A program made the translations under genes and the position numbers. Below, piece by piece: positions 17,981 to 27,663 of a stretch of 64,000 nucleotides of DNA (positions are counted from its first letter, which is position 1; each line of letters starts with the position of its first letter). Origin of the DNA: Fimbriiglobus sp. (GTDB lineage: Bacteria; Planctomycetota; Planctomycetia; Gemmatales; Gemmataceae); the NCBI GenBank assembly GCA_022841795.1, contig JALHQU010000010.1, positions 1 to 64,000 on the forward strand. Reading direction: 5' to 3'. Under the pieces are notes generated by a model, which was given only the letters and a program-made list of their open reading frames with translations, was not told the DNA's origin and searched no databases.

Positions 17981-18055
17981 CGGCCGGGGTTGGAGTTCAC
18001 GCTTCAGCGTGAGTGAACTTTTCTCACGCTGAAGCGTGAACTCCAACCCCGGCCG
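17981..18055. repeat. Perfect 33-bp inverted repeat, REPIN-like
   Basis: The arms 17981-18013 and 18023-18055 are perfectly complementary over 33 bp with a 9-nt loop. Each arm contains its own small palindrome (TCACGC-TTCA-GCGTGA), so the element can fold as one long hairpin or as two short ones. Confidence 0.85.
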
Positions 18056-18103
18056 CCGATCCGTGGGCTGCGGATGACCGCTCAACAAACGGGAGGACTT
18101 ACC

Positions 18104-18346
18104 ATGCGATTCACCGGCTGGGCGGTGCTGCTGATCGGGGTGGTGATCGGCGCCTACTGCGTGTTCGCGATGAGCGCACCGCCGCAAAACATGTCGGAAC
18201 CGGCCGGAGCGACGAAAGCGGGGTGGGCGTACCCGCTGCCGGCCATCCTCGGGCCGTTCGCCTTGGTGGCGATCGTCGGCGGGATCGTCATGATCGTGCG
18301 GGGCGGCGGGCTGATCTGGTCGCGGAACCCGGCGGTGCGGAACTAG
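18104..18346 (+). CDS. Small membrane protein with two helices
   Basis: The 80-residue protein has helices at about residues 5-25 (GWAVLLIGVVIGAYCVFAM) and 47-70 (LPAILGPFALVAIVGGIVMIV). They are separated by a short soluble loop. ATG 18104 has GGGAGG 7 nt upstream. An earlier ATG at 18074 has no ribosome binding site. I do not recognise a named family. It lies between the envelope cluster and the signalling genes and has a sigma-54-like element upstream, so an envelope-stress role is possible but inferred. Confidence 0.65.
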   Translation: MRFTGWAVLLIGVVIGAYCVFAMSAPPQNMSEPAGATKAGWAYPLPAILGPFALVAIVGGIVMIVRGGGLIWSRNPAVRN

Positions 18347-18374
18347 GTGGCGGACGGCACACGGAGTGTGCCTG

Positions 18375-19547
18375 CTACTTTTGGTGCAGCGGCAGGCGGA
18401 CGGCGAACACCGCCCCCTGCCCGGCCCCGTCGCTCGCAACCGTAACCGTCCCGCCGTGCATCTCCGTCACCCGCTTGGCCACCGCCAGCCCGACGCCCAG
18501 CCCGCCGGCCGCCCGCGCGTCCGGCCGGTCGGCCGGGCCGAACAGGTCGAACACCCGCGGCAGTTCGTCGGCCGGGATGCCGGCGCCGGTGTCCCGCACC
18601 GCTACCACCACCTCGTCGCCGTCCGGTTCGGCGGTGAGGGTGATCGTCCCCCCCGCCTCCGTGTACTTGATGGCGTTCGACAGCAGGTTGGCGAACACCT
18701 GGGTGAGCCGGGCGTGGTCGCCGTTCACCACCAGCGGCCCCGGCGGCAGTTCGACCCGCAGGCTGATGCCGCCGGCCTCGGCCGCCGCCCGGCTGGCTTC
18801 CGCCGCCGCCTCCAGCGGCCCGGTCAGGTCCAGAGGGCGGGGGTCGATGTGCAGCACGTTGCGGGTGAGGCGGGAGGCGTCCAGCAGGTCGTCGATCAGC
18901 CGGGCCAACTGCCGCACCTGCCGCTCCATCACCGCCTTCGCCTTCGCCAGCCCGGCCGGGTTGCCGGGCGACAGGTCCATGATGGCCAGCGCGTTGCGGA
19001 TGGGGGCGAGCGGGTTCCGCAGCTCGTGCGCCAGGGTGGCCAGGAACTCGTCCTTCCGCCGGTCGGCCTCGCGGAGGCTGGCGTTCGCCCGCTCCAGGGC
19101 GGCCGTGCGGTCGGCCACCTTCCGCTCCAGGTCCGCCTCGTAGGCCCGCTGCCGCAGGGTGTACCGGATGGCCCGTTCCAGGGCCACCGGGTCGAGCTTC
19201 GCCTTCTCGATGTAGTCCGCCGCCCCGGCCTCCGCCGCCGCCCGGTCCACCTCCGGCCCGCCCAGCCCGGTGAGCAGGATGACCGGCCCGTTGCACGCCC
19301 GCTGCCGCATCTCCGCTAGCAGTTCCAGCCCGGTCTTCGCCCCCAGCCGGTAGTCCACCAGGTACACGTCGTGCTCGCCGGCGCAGACGGCGTCCAGGGC
19401 GGCGTCGAACTCGGGCACCCAGTCCAGGGTGTACCCGCCGCCGGGGATGTCGGCGATCACGTCGCGGGTGAGCAGGTGGTCGTCCGGGTCGTCATCGACC
19501 AGGAGGACCCGGACCGGGCGGTCACGGGCTGGTTCGAGGTTTGTCAT
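18375..19547 (-). CDS. Response regulator-histidine kinase hybrid (REC-HisKA-HATPase)
   Basis: The 390-residue soluble protein has an N-terminal receiver domain (acidic pocket DDD at residues 18-20, phospho-acceptor D65, conserved lysine in YIEKAK). A coiled linker (EADLERKVADRTAALERA) follows. Then come a HisKA domain with H174 in LAHELRNPLAP, and a HATPase domain with N box (NLLSNAIKY), DTGAGIP and GLGVGLAV motifs. The receiver-first order suggests it is an intermediate in a phosphorelay fed by another kinase. It overlaps the preceding CheY-like gene by 26 bp, which itself touches the ETR1-like kinase gene, so the three form one operon. Confidence 0.92.
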   Translation of the reverse strand: MTNLEPARDRPVRVLLVDDDPDDHLLTRDVIADIPGGGYTLDWVPEFDAALDAVCAGEHDVYLVDYRLGAKTGLELLAEMRQRACNGPVILLTGLGGPEVDRAAAEAGAADYIEKAKLDPVALERAIRYTLRQRAYEADLERKVADRTAALERANASLREADRRKDEFLATLAHELRNPLAPIRNALAIMDLSPGNPAGLAKAKAVMERQVRQLARLIDDLLDASRLTRNVLHIDPRPLDLTGPLEAAAEASRAAAEAGGISLRVELPPGPLVVNGDHARLTQVFANLLSNAIKYTEAGGTITLTAEPDGDEVVVAVRDTGAGIPADELPRVFDLFGPADRPDARAAGGLGVGLAVAKRVTEMHGGTVTVASDGAGQGAVFAVRLPLHQK

Positions 19548-19998
19548 GGTCCGGCAGTTCCACGATCTCGAACCAGTACCGGCCGAGCGCCTGCACGACC
19601 CGCACCAGGGATTCGAAGGTGACGGGTTTGGTGATGTAGCTGGCGGCGGCCAGCCGGTACGAGCGGAGAACGTCCTCCTCGGCCTTCGAGGTGGTGAGCA
19701 CGATCACCGGGATGTCGGCGTGCCGCGGGTCGGACTTCAGCCGGGCGAGCACCTCCCGCCCGTCCATCCGCGGCATGTTCAGGTCCAGCAGCAGCAGGTG
19801 CGGCCGCGGGGCGGCGTCCGGCCCGGCGTACTTGCCCGTCCGGTCGAGGTACTCGAACACCTCCACCCCGTCCTCGGCGAACCGCAGGTCGTTCACCAGT
19901 TTCGACTCGGCGAACGCCTCGCGGGTCAGCTCGCGGTCGTCCGGGTCGTCGTCCGCCAGTAGGATGGTGACGGATTTCGGCGCGGTTGGCATGGTCAT
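19522..19998 (-). CDS. Single-domain CheY/Rcp1-like response regulator
   Basis: The 158-residue receiver-only protein has acidic residues DDD (16-18), phospho-acceptor D72 (LLLLDLNMPRMDG), T103 region (IVLTTSKAEED) and K124 (YITKPVTF). It resembles Rcp1-type regulators paired with phytochrome-like or membrane kinases. It likely shuttles phosphate from the large kinase at 19995 to the hybrid kinase at 18375, given their overlapping gene order. There is no output domain. ATG 19998 overlaps the end of the upstream kinase gene. Confidence 0.92.
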   Translation of the reverse strand: MTMPTAPKSVTILLADDDPDDRELTREAFAESKLVNDLRFAEDGVEVFEYLDRTGKYAGPDAAPRPHLLLLDLNMPRMDGREVLARLKSDPRHADIPVIVLTTSKAEEDVLRSYRLAAASYITKPVTFESLVRVVQALGRYWFEIVELPDHDKPRTSP

Positions 19999-22900
19999 TC
20001 AGGTTCCACCCGGGTGAGCCAGTCGAGGGTGAACGTGGCCCCCTCGCCGGGGCGGCCGTGAGCGGAGACGGTCGCGCCGTGACGAACGGCAATCTTACGC
20101 ACGATGGCTAGCCCCAACCCAGTGCCCTCGTACTTGGCGCGGGAGTGGAGCCGCTGGAACAGCTCGAAGATCCGTTCGGCGTACTCCGGCTCGAACCCGA
20201 TACCGTTGTCCGTCACGGTGATCCGCCAGCCCGGACCGGGCGGCTGGTCGTCGTCGTCCGATAAGACATCGAAGGGCACGGCCGTGACCCGAACCTCGGG
20301 TGGGACATTCGGCCGGGCGAACTTGAGCGCGTTGCCGATCAGGTTCTGGAACAGTTGGCGGAGTTGCCCCGGATCACCCACGACCGTGGGCAATGGCCCC
20401 ACATCAACCCGCCCGCCCGTTCGACGGACCTGCTCGTCGATATCTCCAAGCACGTCGTGTACCAATCGGCCCAGATCGACCGGCTGGAAGGCGATCGGTT
20501 TGCTGCTCACGCGGGACAGGGAAAGCAGATCTTCGATCAGCCGCCGCATCCGCCCGGCGGCGTCCGTCATCCGCTCCAGATACCCCTGCCCCTGTTCGCC
20601 GAGTACCTCCCGGTAACGATCAGCCAGCCGCGTGCCGAACGCCTGAATCTTGCGGAGCGGCTCCTGGAGGTCGTGCGAGGCGACGTAGGCGAACTTCTCC
20701 AGGTCCTCGTTGCTCGCCCGCAGGGCGGCGTGGGTGAGCAGCAACTGCCGCTCGTACTCCCGCCGCTCGGTGATGTCCCGCATGGACACCACCGCCCCGG
20801 ACACGTTCCCGTCGGCGGCGTGCAACTGCTGGCCGAAGCAGAGTACGTAGCGGTCCGGCTGGCCGTCCGAGCGGATGACCAGTTCGGCCTCCCGCACCTC
20901 CTCGCCCCGCCACGCGCGGAACAGCGGGATGTTGTCCGTCGCCATCGGCGTCACCCCGTCCGCCTCGAACAGGCGGTACCGCTCGGCCCAGCGGTCGGCG
21001 GCCAGCGGCTCGGCCGGCAGGGCGTGCATCTTCTTGGCGGCGGCGTTGAACAGCTTCAGCCGGCCGCTGGCGTCGCACGCCACGATCCCCTCGGCCACGT
21101 TGTCCAGGGTGGTGTTCAGGAACGTCTGCTGCTCGCGGATCTGGGCGGTCCGCTCGGCCACCATCCGCTCCAGGTTGTCCCGGTAGTGCTTGCGGTCGTC
21201 GATGTCGGTACACGACCCGTACCAGCGGGTGATGCGGCCGACCTGGTCGCGGACGGGGATGCCGCGGGTGGCGAACCAGCGGTACACGCCGTCGTGCCGG
21301 CGGATGCGGTACTCCAGGTCGTACTCGGCCGCCCCGCCCACCGCCGCCTGCCAGGCGGTGGTGGTGCCCGCCCGGTCGTCCGGGTGCAGGGCAGTCAGCC
21401 ACCCTTTGCCGAGTTGCTCGTCCAGCGGCAGGCCGGTGTAGTCCAGCCACTGGCGGCTGAGGTAGTCGCACTCGCCGGTCGGCCGGCACGCCCACATGAG
21501 CAGCGGCATCCCCTCGGTCAACTGGGTGAGTTGGGACGTCGTCTCCCGCAGGGCGTGCTCAAGCTCCCGTTGGGCGGTGATGTCGGTGTTCGTGCCGAAC
21601 CACAACAGCACCTTCCCGGCGGCGTCCTTCAACGGCACCGCCCGGGTCAGGTGCCACCGCATCTGCCCGTCGTGCCGCCGCAGCGGGAACGTCTCCTCGA
21701 ACGGCTCGCCGGCCGCCAGCGCCTTCGGCCAGGACACCATCACCCGCTTCAGCTCCACCGGGTCGTGGACCGCCTGCCACCCCCACCCCTCCATCTCCTC
21801 CAGGGTGGTGCCGGTGTAGTCGTACCACCTCTGGTTGTACCAGAAGATGTGCCCGTCCGGACGGGTCATCCAGGCGAGCTGGGGGATGCCGTCGGCCATC
21901 GCCTGGAACTTTTCCGCGCTCTCCCGCAGTTGCTCCTCGTGCCGGTGCCGGTCGGTCACGTCCACCCCGATCACCCCCAGCCCGCGGAGGCCGTCGGCCA
22001 GCGGCACCGGGAAGGCGGTCAGCTCCCACAAGCTGCCCGCCTCGTTGTAGGTGCGGCGGGTGAGCGTCTCGCCGGTGGCCAGCACGTGGCGGTATTCCGC
22101 CAGCAGGTCCGCAGGGTAGTCGGAAAGCACTTCGGGGAGCGGACGGCCGATCATGTCGTCCGGCGGCACGCCGTTTGCACGGGCGAACGTGTCGTTGACC
22201 CGGATGTACCGCAGGTCGGGGTCGAAGAAGGCGATGCCGTACGGGGCGTTGCGGACGAGCGCGTCGAGGGACGCCAGGGTCTCGTCCGCCTTCCGCTTCT
22301 CGGCCGTCAGCTCCTCGCGGGCGGCCCACAACTGGAGGACCTTGCCGTGCAGCCGCCGGCGGGTGGTCCGCTGGAGTTCGCCGAGTATCAGCACCCCGAT
22401 CCCGGTGACCAGGTACAACCCGCTGTCCACCTGGAGGTGCACCCCTTCCACCCACAGCGTCTGCCGCGGCGGCAGGAACAGGTACATGGACAACAGCCCG
22501 CTCAGCAGCAGGGTGACCAGGCCGGGGCCGAACCCGGCGTACCAGCCGACGAAGATGACGGCCATGATGCTGACGCCGAACGCCGGCGTGTCGCCGAGTA
22601 CCGGGTCGAGGGCGTACCGGATCAGGGTGGCGAGCAACGCCATCAGGATGGCCAGCGAGTACACCAGGCTGAACGGCTTGTCGGCGTCCGGGTCGCGGGC
22701 CGGGGTGGGGGCGGGGCGGGCCACCAGCTGGTCCAGCACCGGCAGCAGGCGGGTGACGGCCGGGATGAGGGCGAACACGGTGGCCCACGACACCACCGCG
22801 GTCATCGCCTTCAGCACCCCGGACAGCCGGTACACCGGCTGCTCGAAGATGACGGCCTCGATCAGGTGGGTGGTGCCGCACGCCAGGATGAACGCGGCGA

Positions 22901-23102
22901 ACAGGAACACCAGCGGGCGGAACGGCCGCACCGCCGGGTGGCGGGCGACCCCCAGCAGCACCAGCGGGATGGACAGGTACGCCAGCCAGATGAGGATGTC
23001 CGACCCGGTGTGAACGGCGATCCATTCCGGCGTCCACGCCCCGCACTGGCTGCGGGGGACGAACCCGGTGGTGTCGGTGAGCGACCGCAGCCAGTCGAAC
23101 AT
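19995..23102 (-). CDS. Histidine kinase with ethylene-receptor (ETR1)-like sensor, DUF4118-like and PAS domains
   Basis: The 1035-residue membrane kinase starts at ATG 23102 (GAGGA 5 nt upstream). Residues about 22-125 form a three-helix domain like the plant ETR1 ethylene-binding domain. The residues known to matter in ETR1 are all present at a constant offset of +10: D35, Y42, I45, P46, I72, C75 and H79, the last two being the copper(I) ligands (ACGTTHL). A KdpD-like four-helix membrane segment (about 145-250) follows, then four PAS/PAC units (about 285-790). A HisKA domain has H810 (ASHDLQEPLRK), and a HATPase domain ends the protein. Its gene is 26 bp from the divergent sigma-54 activator gene and overlaps the CheY-like gene, so it probably senses a ligand and feeds that relay. 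Ethylene as ligand is an inference from the domain. Confidence 0.9.
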   Translation of the reverse strand: MFDWLRSLTDTTGFVPRSQCGAWTPEWIAVHTGSDILIWLAYLSIPLVLLGVARHPAVRPFRPLVFLFAAFILACGTTHLIEAVIFEQPVYRLSGVLKAMTAVVSWATVFALIPAVTRLLPVLDQLVARPAPTPARDPDADKPFSLVYSLAILMALLATLIRYALDPVLGDTPAFGVSIMAVIFVGWYAGFGPGLVTLLLSGLLSMYLFLPPRQTLWVEGVHLQVDSGLYLVTGIGVLILGELQRTTRRRLHGKVLQLWAAREELTAEKRKADETLASLDALVRNAPYGIAFFDPDLRYIRVNDTFARANGVPPDDMIGRPLPEVLSDYPADLLAEYRHVLATGETLTRRTYNEAGSLWELTAFPVPLADGLRGLGVIGVDVTDRHRHEEQLRESAEKFQAMADGIPQLAWMTRPDGHIFWYNQRWYDYTGTTLEEMEGWGWQAVHDPVELKRVMVSWPKALAAGEPFEETFPLRRHDGQMRWHLTRAVPLKDAAGKVLLWFGTNTDITAQRELEHALRETTSQLTQLTEGMPLLMWACRPTGECDYLSRQWLDYTGLPLDEQLGKGWLTALHPDDRAGTTTAWQAAVGGAAEYDLEYRIRRHDGVYRWFATRGIPVRDQVGRITRWYGSCTDIDDRKHYRDNLERMVAERTAQIREQQTFLNTTLDNVAEGIVACDASGRLKLFNAAAKKMHALPAEPLAADRWAERYRLFEADGVTPMATDNIPLFRAWRGEEVREAELVIRSDGQPDRYVLCFGQQLHAADGNVSGAVVSMRDITERREYERQLLLTHAALRASNEDLEKFAYVASHDLQEPLRKIQAFGTRLADRYREVLGEQGQGYLERMTDAAGRMRRLIEDLLSLSRVSSKPIAFQPVDLGRLVHDVLGDIDEQVRRTGGRVDVGPLPTVVGDPGQLRQLFQNLIGNALKFARPNVPPEVRVTAVPFDVLSDDDDQPPGPGWRITVTDNGIGFEPEYAERIFELFQRLHSRAKYEGTGLGLAIVRKIAVRHGATVSAHGRPGEGATFTLDWLTRVEPE

Positions 23103-23128
23103 TCCATCCTCACGGGGTTTGAGGCAGC

Positions 23129-24625
<1,497 letters not shown>

Positions 24626-24852
24626 CGACCCCGTTTCCCCGCTGTGCGCGGAGCTTCGCCGAGTGGGGAAGCTGCGGGGAGTGAGGCCGAGCCGGAGTTG
24701 AGGTCGTAGCCGCAATTCGCCTGAAAAGTGTGGGATTTCGGCGACCCCACACTCTCTTCGTGCCGCAGATTTCACCCCAGACGATATTCGGCCAATCGTG
24801 TCGCAATCGGCTCCTGAATTGCGGGTGTAGTTCGCCCCCCTCGGAGTCCGTC

Positions 24853-25083
24853 ATGACCTGTACTTCCGCTCACCGCGTGACCGCTTTGCGCATCCGACTG
24901 CTCAGCCGACTGGATCAGCAGTTGGCCGACATGAAGCACCTGCATCAGCAGGTGGAGCGCTCGTGCGACGCCTTCGATCACCCCGACGAGTGCCGCCCAG
25001 CTTTGGCTGAGTTTGCAGCCGAACTCGACCGAGACCGGCACCGTCTGGTTGAACAGATGCAACTGCTGGCCGACCAGTCTTGA
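24853..25083 (+). CDS. Small helical protein, unknown
   Basis: The 76-residue protein is almost entirely helical with Leu, Gln, Asp and His (for example RLLSRLDQQLADMKHLHQQV). It has no signal or membrane segment. The ATG has CGGAG 7 nt upstream, and the downstream DUF2383 gene runs in the same direction. A marginal sigma-54-like element (CGGCTCCTGAATTGC at 24808-24822) is present but poor. I do not recognise a family. It may form a coiled-coil or four-helix dimer. Confidence 0.5.
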   Translation: MTCTSAHRVTALRIRLLSRLDQQLADMKHLHQQVERSCDAFDHPDECRPALAEFAAELDRDRHRLVEQMQLLADQS

Positions 25084-25188
25084 GCGAATCGGTTCTCACC
25101 GCTCGGCGGCAGGCGGGGAAATCGCCTGCCGTTTCTTGCGCACCCGCCTGCTCAATTCTTTCGCGTTTCACGTCCGCCTCGTCGCGGG

Positions 25189-25204
25189 CTGGCACATCGC
25201 CTGC
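25189..25204 (+). promoter_or_regulatory. Sigma-54-like promoter of the DUF2383 gene
   Basis: The site reads CTGGCACATCGCCTGC, with TGGCAC, TGC and the exact GG-N10-GC spacing. The -12 element is 64 nt before ATG 25268, in an otherwise empty intergenic stretch. Confidence 0.6.
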
Positions 25205-25267
25205 TCCGTCAACGCCGTCGGGTATCGAACCTGATGAGTCCCTCGCCCTATTCCGGAGACCAAAGCC

Positions 25268-25747
25268 ATGTCGAAAAACAGCCATGCGGCTACCACCTCG
25301 GACACGAGCGCACTGAACTCGCTTCTGCGGGGGGAAATGTCGGCCCGCGAGACCTACGACCAGGCGATCGAGAAGCTGCGGGACTCGAAGCGGCCGGACC
25401 TGGTGAACACGCTCTCCCGCATCCGCGGGGAACACTCCCGCGCCGTCGACACCTTGAAGAGCCACGTGACCACTCACGGCGGCGAGCCGGCCGACGGGTC
25501 GGGCGCGTGGGGGGTGTTCGCCAAGGCGGTGGAGGGGACGGCCAAGGTGTTCGGCCCGCAGACGGCGCTGGCCGCCCTCAAGCAGGGCGAGCAGCAAGGG
25601 CTGAACGACTACGAGCGGTCGATCCAGAACGAGGACCTGGCGGTCGATTGCAAGACGCTCATCCGCAGCGAGCTGATGCCGCAAACGCAGGAACACATCG
25701 GCGCCCTGGACCGGCTGATCGCGGAGTTGGAGAAGAGCGACAAGTAA
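25268..25747 (+). CDS. DUF2383 (PA2169-like) four-helix ferritin-like protein
   Basis: The 159-residue protein fits the DUF2383/PA2169 family. It has a first helix with LNSLLRGEMSARETYDQAIE, a second with LSRIRGEHSRAVDTLKSHV, then a loop GGEPADGSGAWGVFAKAVEG and a fourth helix EHIGALDRLIAEL. The acidic and histidine residues on helices 1, 2 and 4 resemble ferritin-like metal ligands, but metal binding is not proven for the family. Such proteins are often stress or stationary-phase induced. A sigma-54-like promoter at 25189-25204 suggests control by the nearby NtrC-type regulator. Confidence 0.82.
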   Translation: MSKNSHAATTSDTSALNSLLRGEMSARETYDQAIEKLRDSKRPDLVNTLSRIRGEHSRAVDTLKSHVTTHGGEPADGSGAWGVFAKAVEGTAKVFGPQTALAALKQGEQQGLNDYERSIQNEDLAVDCKTLIRSELMPQTQEHIGALDRLIAELEKSDK

Positions 25748-25762
25748 GAGATGGTTCCGGAA

Positions 25763-25853
25763 GTGGTCCGGCGGTGCCGGACCACGGGCCGCCACAGAGG
25801 GCGGCCCCTACAAATCCCGGCGATCTGTAGGGGCCGCCCTCTGTGGCGGCCCG
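25763..25853. repeat. Hairpin plus perfect 28-bp inverted repeat, REPIN-like
   Basis: A 10-bp hairpin (25763-25772 with 25776-25785) is followed directly by 28-bp arms, 25785-25812 and 25826-25853, with a 13-nt loop. Each long arm contains the palindrome GGGCCGCC-ACAGA-GGGCGGCCC, so the architecture matches the other REPIN-like elements although the sequence differs. Confidence 0.85.
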
Positions 25854-25912
25854 CCGATAGCCACAGGCGATAGGCGCGTGGAACCGTCGCTCAGTTTTGA
25901 GTAAACCGACGA

Positions 25913-25946
25913 CCGGCCACCCAAACGGGTGGCCGGGGTTTTTTGC
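25913..25946 (+). terminator. Rho-independent terminator
   Basis: A 10-bp stem (CCGGCCACCC with GGGTGGCCGG) and an AAAC tetraloop are followed by GGTTTTTT. It would stop transcription coming from the DUF2383 side. Confidence 0.75.
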
Positions 25947-25983
25947 ACCGGCGGCGAAGCCGCAAGCGGCTTCTGAATGCGGA

Positions 25984-26262
25984 TCAATCGTGGAAGGCGT
26001 GCTTCAACTCCCGCTCGGCTTGCAGCCAGAACTCGGTGCCGTCGCCGTCCGGTCGGCCGGCCTCTTCCCACCGGCGGTACGCCAGTTGGCGGATGTCCTC
26101 CTCGCTCACGTCCACGTTGTCCGGGTCGGCCGGCGGAATCGCGCGTTCCGGATGCGACCCGAAGTCGGGTTCCGGCCGGAGGTGCTGGGTCAATTCAGCC
26201 GGGGCAGTCGGCTGTGGGGTTGTCGAGGACCGGAGAGGAGTGGCAGGAACAGCTTTCGGCAT
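25984..26262 (-). CDS. DUF2934 domain protein
   Basis: The 92-residue protein has a disordered N-terminal half rich in Pro and Thr. It ends with a clear DUF2934 domain: SEEDIRQLAYRRWEEAGRP followed by DGTEFWLQAERELKHAF. The domain is a short helical motif of unknown function found in small stress-type proteins of proteobacteria and planctomycetes. ATG 26262 has GGAG 7 nt upstream. It diverges from the DUF1328 gene. Confidence 0.78.
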   Translation of the reverse strand: MPKAVPATPLRSSTTPQPTAPAELTQHLRPEPDFGSHPERAIPPADPDNVDVSEEDIRQLAYRRWEEAGRPDGDGTEFWLQAERELKHAFHD

Positions 26263-26358
26263 GGCAAGCTCCGGGTGCGGGGAGGTGGTGCCGGATAGAC
26301 GAGCAAACCGGACGCCGCGGGGCGAGCAATCCGTTGCCGGTTGCTCGCCGCTCCTGAT

Positions 26359-26374
26359 TTGGCACGACGGATGC
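26359..26374 (+). promoter_or_regulatory. Sigma-54-like promoter of the DUF1328 gene
   Basis: The site reads TTGGCACGACGGATGC. The -24 element TTGGCACG is a perfect consensus match, and TGC follows with the required spacing. It lies 50 nt before ATG 26424. Confidence 0.65.
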
Positions 26375-26423
26375 CTCGCCTTCTGTCGGCTTAAGAGTTC
26401 GCCCCGAAAATTGGGAGGCCGCC

Positions 26424-26600
26424 ATGCTCCGCTACGCTCTGCTGTTCCTGCTGCTCGCGCTGATCGCCGGGCTGTTCGGGTTCGACCTGATCTCCGGCAT
26501 GTCGTACCTGTTCGCCAAGGTGATGTTCTTCGTGTTCCTGGTGCTGTTCGTGGTGTCGCTGTTCTTCGGCCGGGGGAGTACCGCCAACTCGGCTGTGTAG
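26424..26600 (+). CDS. DUF1328 family small membrane protein (YtjA-like)
   Basis: The 58-residue protein has two hydrophobic helices (LRYALLFLLLALIAGLFGF and a second with AKVMFFVFLVLFVVSLFFG). This is the usual length and pattern of DUF1328/YtjA proteins, whose function is unknown but which are commonly stress-inducible. GGGAGG lies 6 nt before ATG 26424. The gene has its own sigma-54-like promoter and its own terminator (26620-26649). Confidence 0.82.
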   Translation: MLRYALLFLLLALIAGLFGFDLISGMSYLFAKVMFFVFLVLFVVSLFFGRGSTANSAV

Positions 26601-26619
26601 CGGCCGCCCACGCCGCGAC

Positions 26620-26649
26620 AGGCCTGCCGAGTTCGGCAGGCCTTTTTTT
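26620..26649 (+). terminator. Strong Rho-independent terminator
   Basis: An 11-bp perfect stem (26620-26630 with 26633-26643) is followed by a run of seven T residues, 19 nt after the DUF1328 stop codon. Confidence 0.85.
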
Positions 26650-26672
26650 CATTCGCCCCGTCGGTCCCGCTC

Positions 26673-27602
26673 ATGGCCGTCTTCCGCCCCGCCTACGAGA
26701 TGCTCCGCGACACCGGGTCGCAGTTCGTGGCCGACAAGTGCCCGCAGTTGGGTGCCGCGCTGTCGTTCTATGTGGTGCTGTCGCTCGCCCCGCTGCTGCT
26801 GGTGGTGGCCGGCATCGCCGGGCTGGTGTTCGGCGAGGCGGCGGCCCGCGGCGAGCTGGTGAACCAGTTCCGCGACCTGATGGGCAGCGAGGGGGCGGCG
26901 GTGGCCGAGACCACCCTGGCCAGCGGCAAGTCGAAGACCGGCGGGGTGCTGTCCACCGTCATCGGGGTGGTCATCCTGCTGGTCGGCTCGACCGGGGTGT
27001 TCGCCGAGCTACAGGGGGCGCTGAACGCGGTGTGGAACGTGCCCGAGCGGAAGACGACCGGGCAGAGCGTGTGGCGGAGCGTGTGGGTGCAGGTGCGGGG
27101 GCGGCTGCTGTCGTTCTCGATGGTGTGCGGGCTGGCGTTCCTGCTGCTCGTGTCGCTGGTCGTGTCCGCCCTGCTGTCCGGGCTGAAGGGGTGGCTGGGC
27201 GACCAGTTCGGCCTGACCACCAGCCTCGGGCTGATCAACTTCCTGATCTCGCTCGTCCTGTCCACCCTGCTGTTCGCCGTCATCTTCAAGGTGCTACCCG
27301 ACGCGAAGGTCGGCTGGCGGTCGGTGTGGGTGGGGGCGATCGCCACCGCCGCCCTGTTCAACCTGGGCAAACTGCTGATCGGCCTGTACTTGGGGCAGGC
27401 GGCGGTCGGGTCGGCGTTCGGCGCCGCCGGGTCGCTGGTGGTGCTCATCGTGTGGGTGTACTATTCCACCCAACTGATGCTGCTCGGCGCCGAGTTCACC
27501 CAGGTGTTCGCGCTGCGGTACGGGCACGGCGTGCGGTACCCCGGCCAGGTGGTGGACGAACCGCCGCGGATGACGACGCCCGAGCCGGCCACCGCTGGTT
27601 AG
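26673..27602 (+). CDS. YihY/BrkB-family inner-membrane protein
   Basis: The 309-residue protein has the YihY (virulence factor BrkB) pattern. An N-terminal ALSFYVVLSLAPLLLVVAGI helix follows the characteristic QLGAALSFY stretch. VNQFRDLMGSEGA, the conserved STGVFAELQGALNAVWNV segment and four further membrane helices ending at about residue 280 come next. It is not a ribonuclease BN despite older naming, and its biochemical role is unknown. It sits between the DUF1328 gene and the GH13 gene in the same direction. Confidence 0.88.
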   Translation: MAVFRPAYEMLRDTGSQFVADKCPQLGAALSFYVVLSLAPLLLVVAGIAGLVFGEAAARGELVNQFRDLMGSEGAAVAETTLASGKSKTGGVLSTVIGVVILLVGSTGVFAELQGALNAVWNVPERKTTGQSVWRSVWVQVRGRLLSFSMVCGLAFLLLVSLVVSALLSGLKGWLGDQFGLTTSLGLINFLISLVLSTLLFAVIFKVLPDAKVGWRSVWVGAIATAALFNLGKLLIGLYLGQAAVGSAFGAAGSLVVLIVWVYYSTQLMLLGAEFTQVFALRYGHGVRYPGQVVDEPPRMTTPEPATAG

Positions 27603-27663
27603 CCCGACGCGCCAGCGAGGGGAACCACGCTAACGAATCAAACCACCTCCGGAGTCCCCACCG

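Noticed and set aside
24808-24822. Sigma-54 promoter for the small protein at 24853
   Set aside because: Only GGC and TTGC match. The -24 element is otherwise poor, so it was not listed with the better sites.
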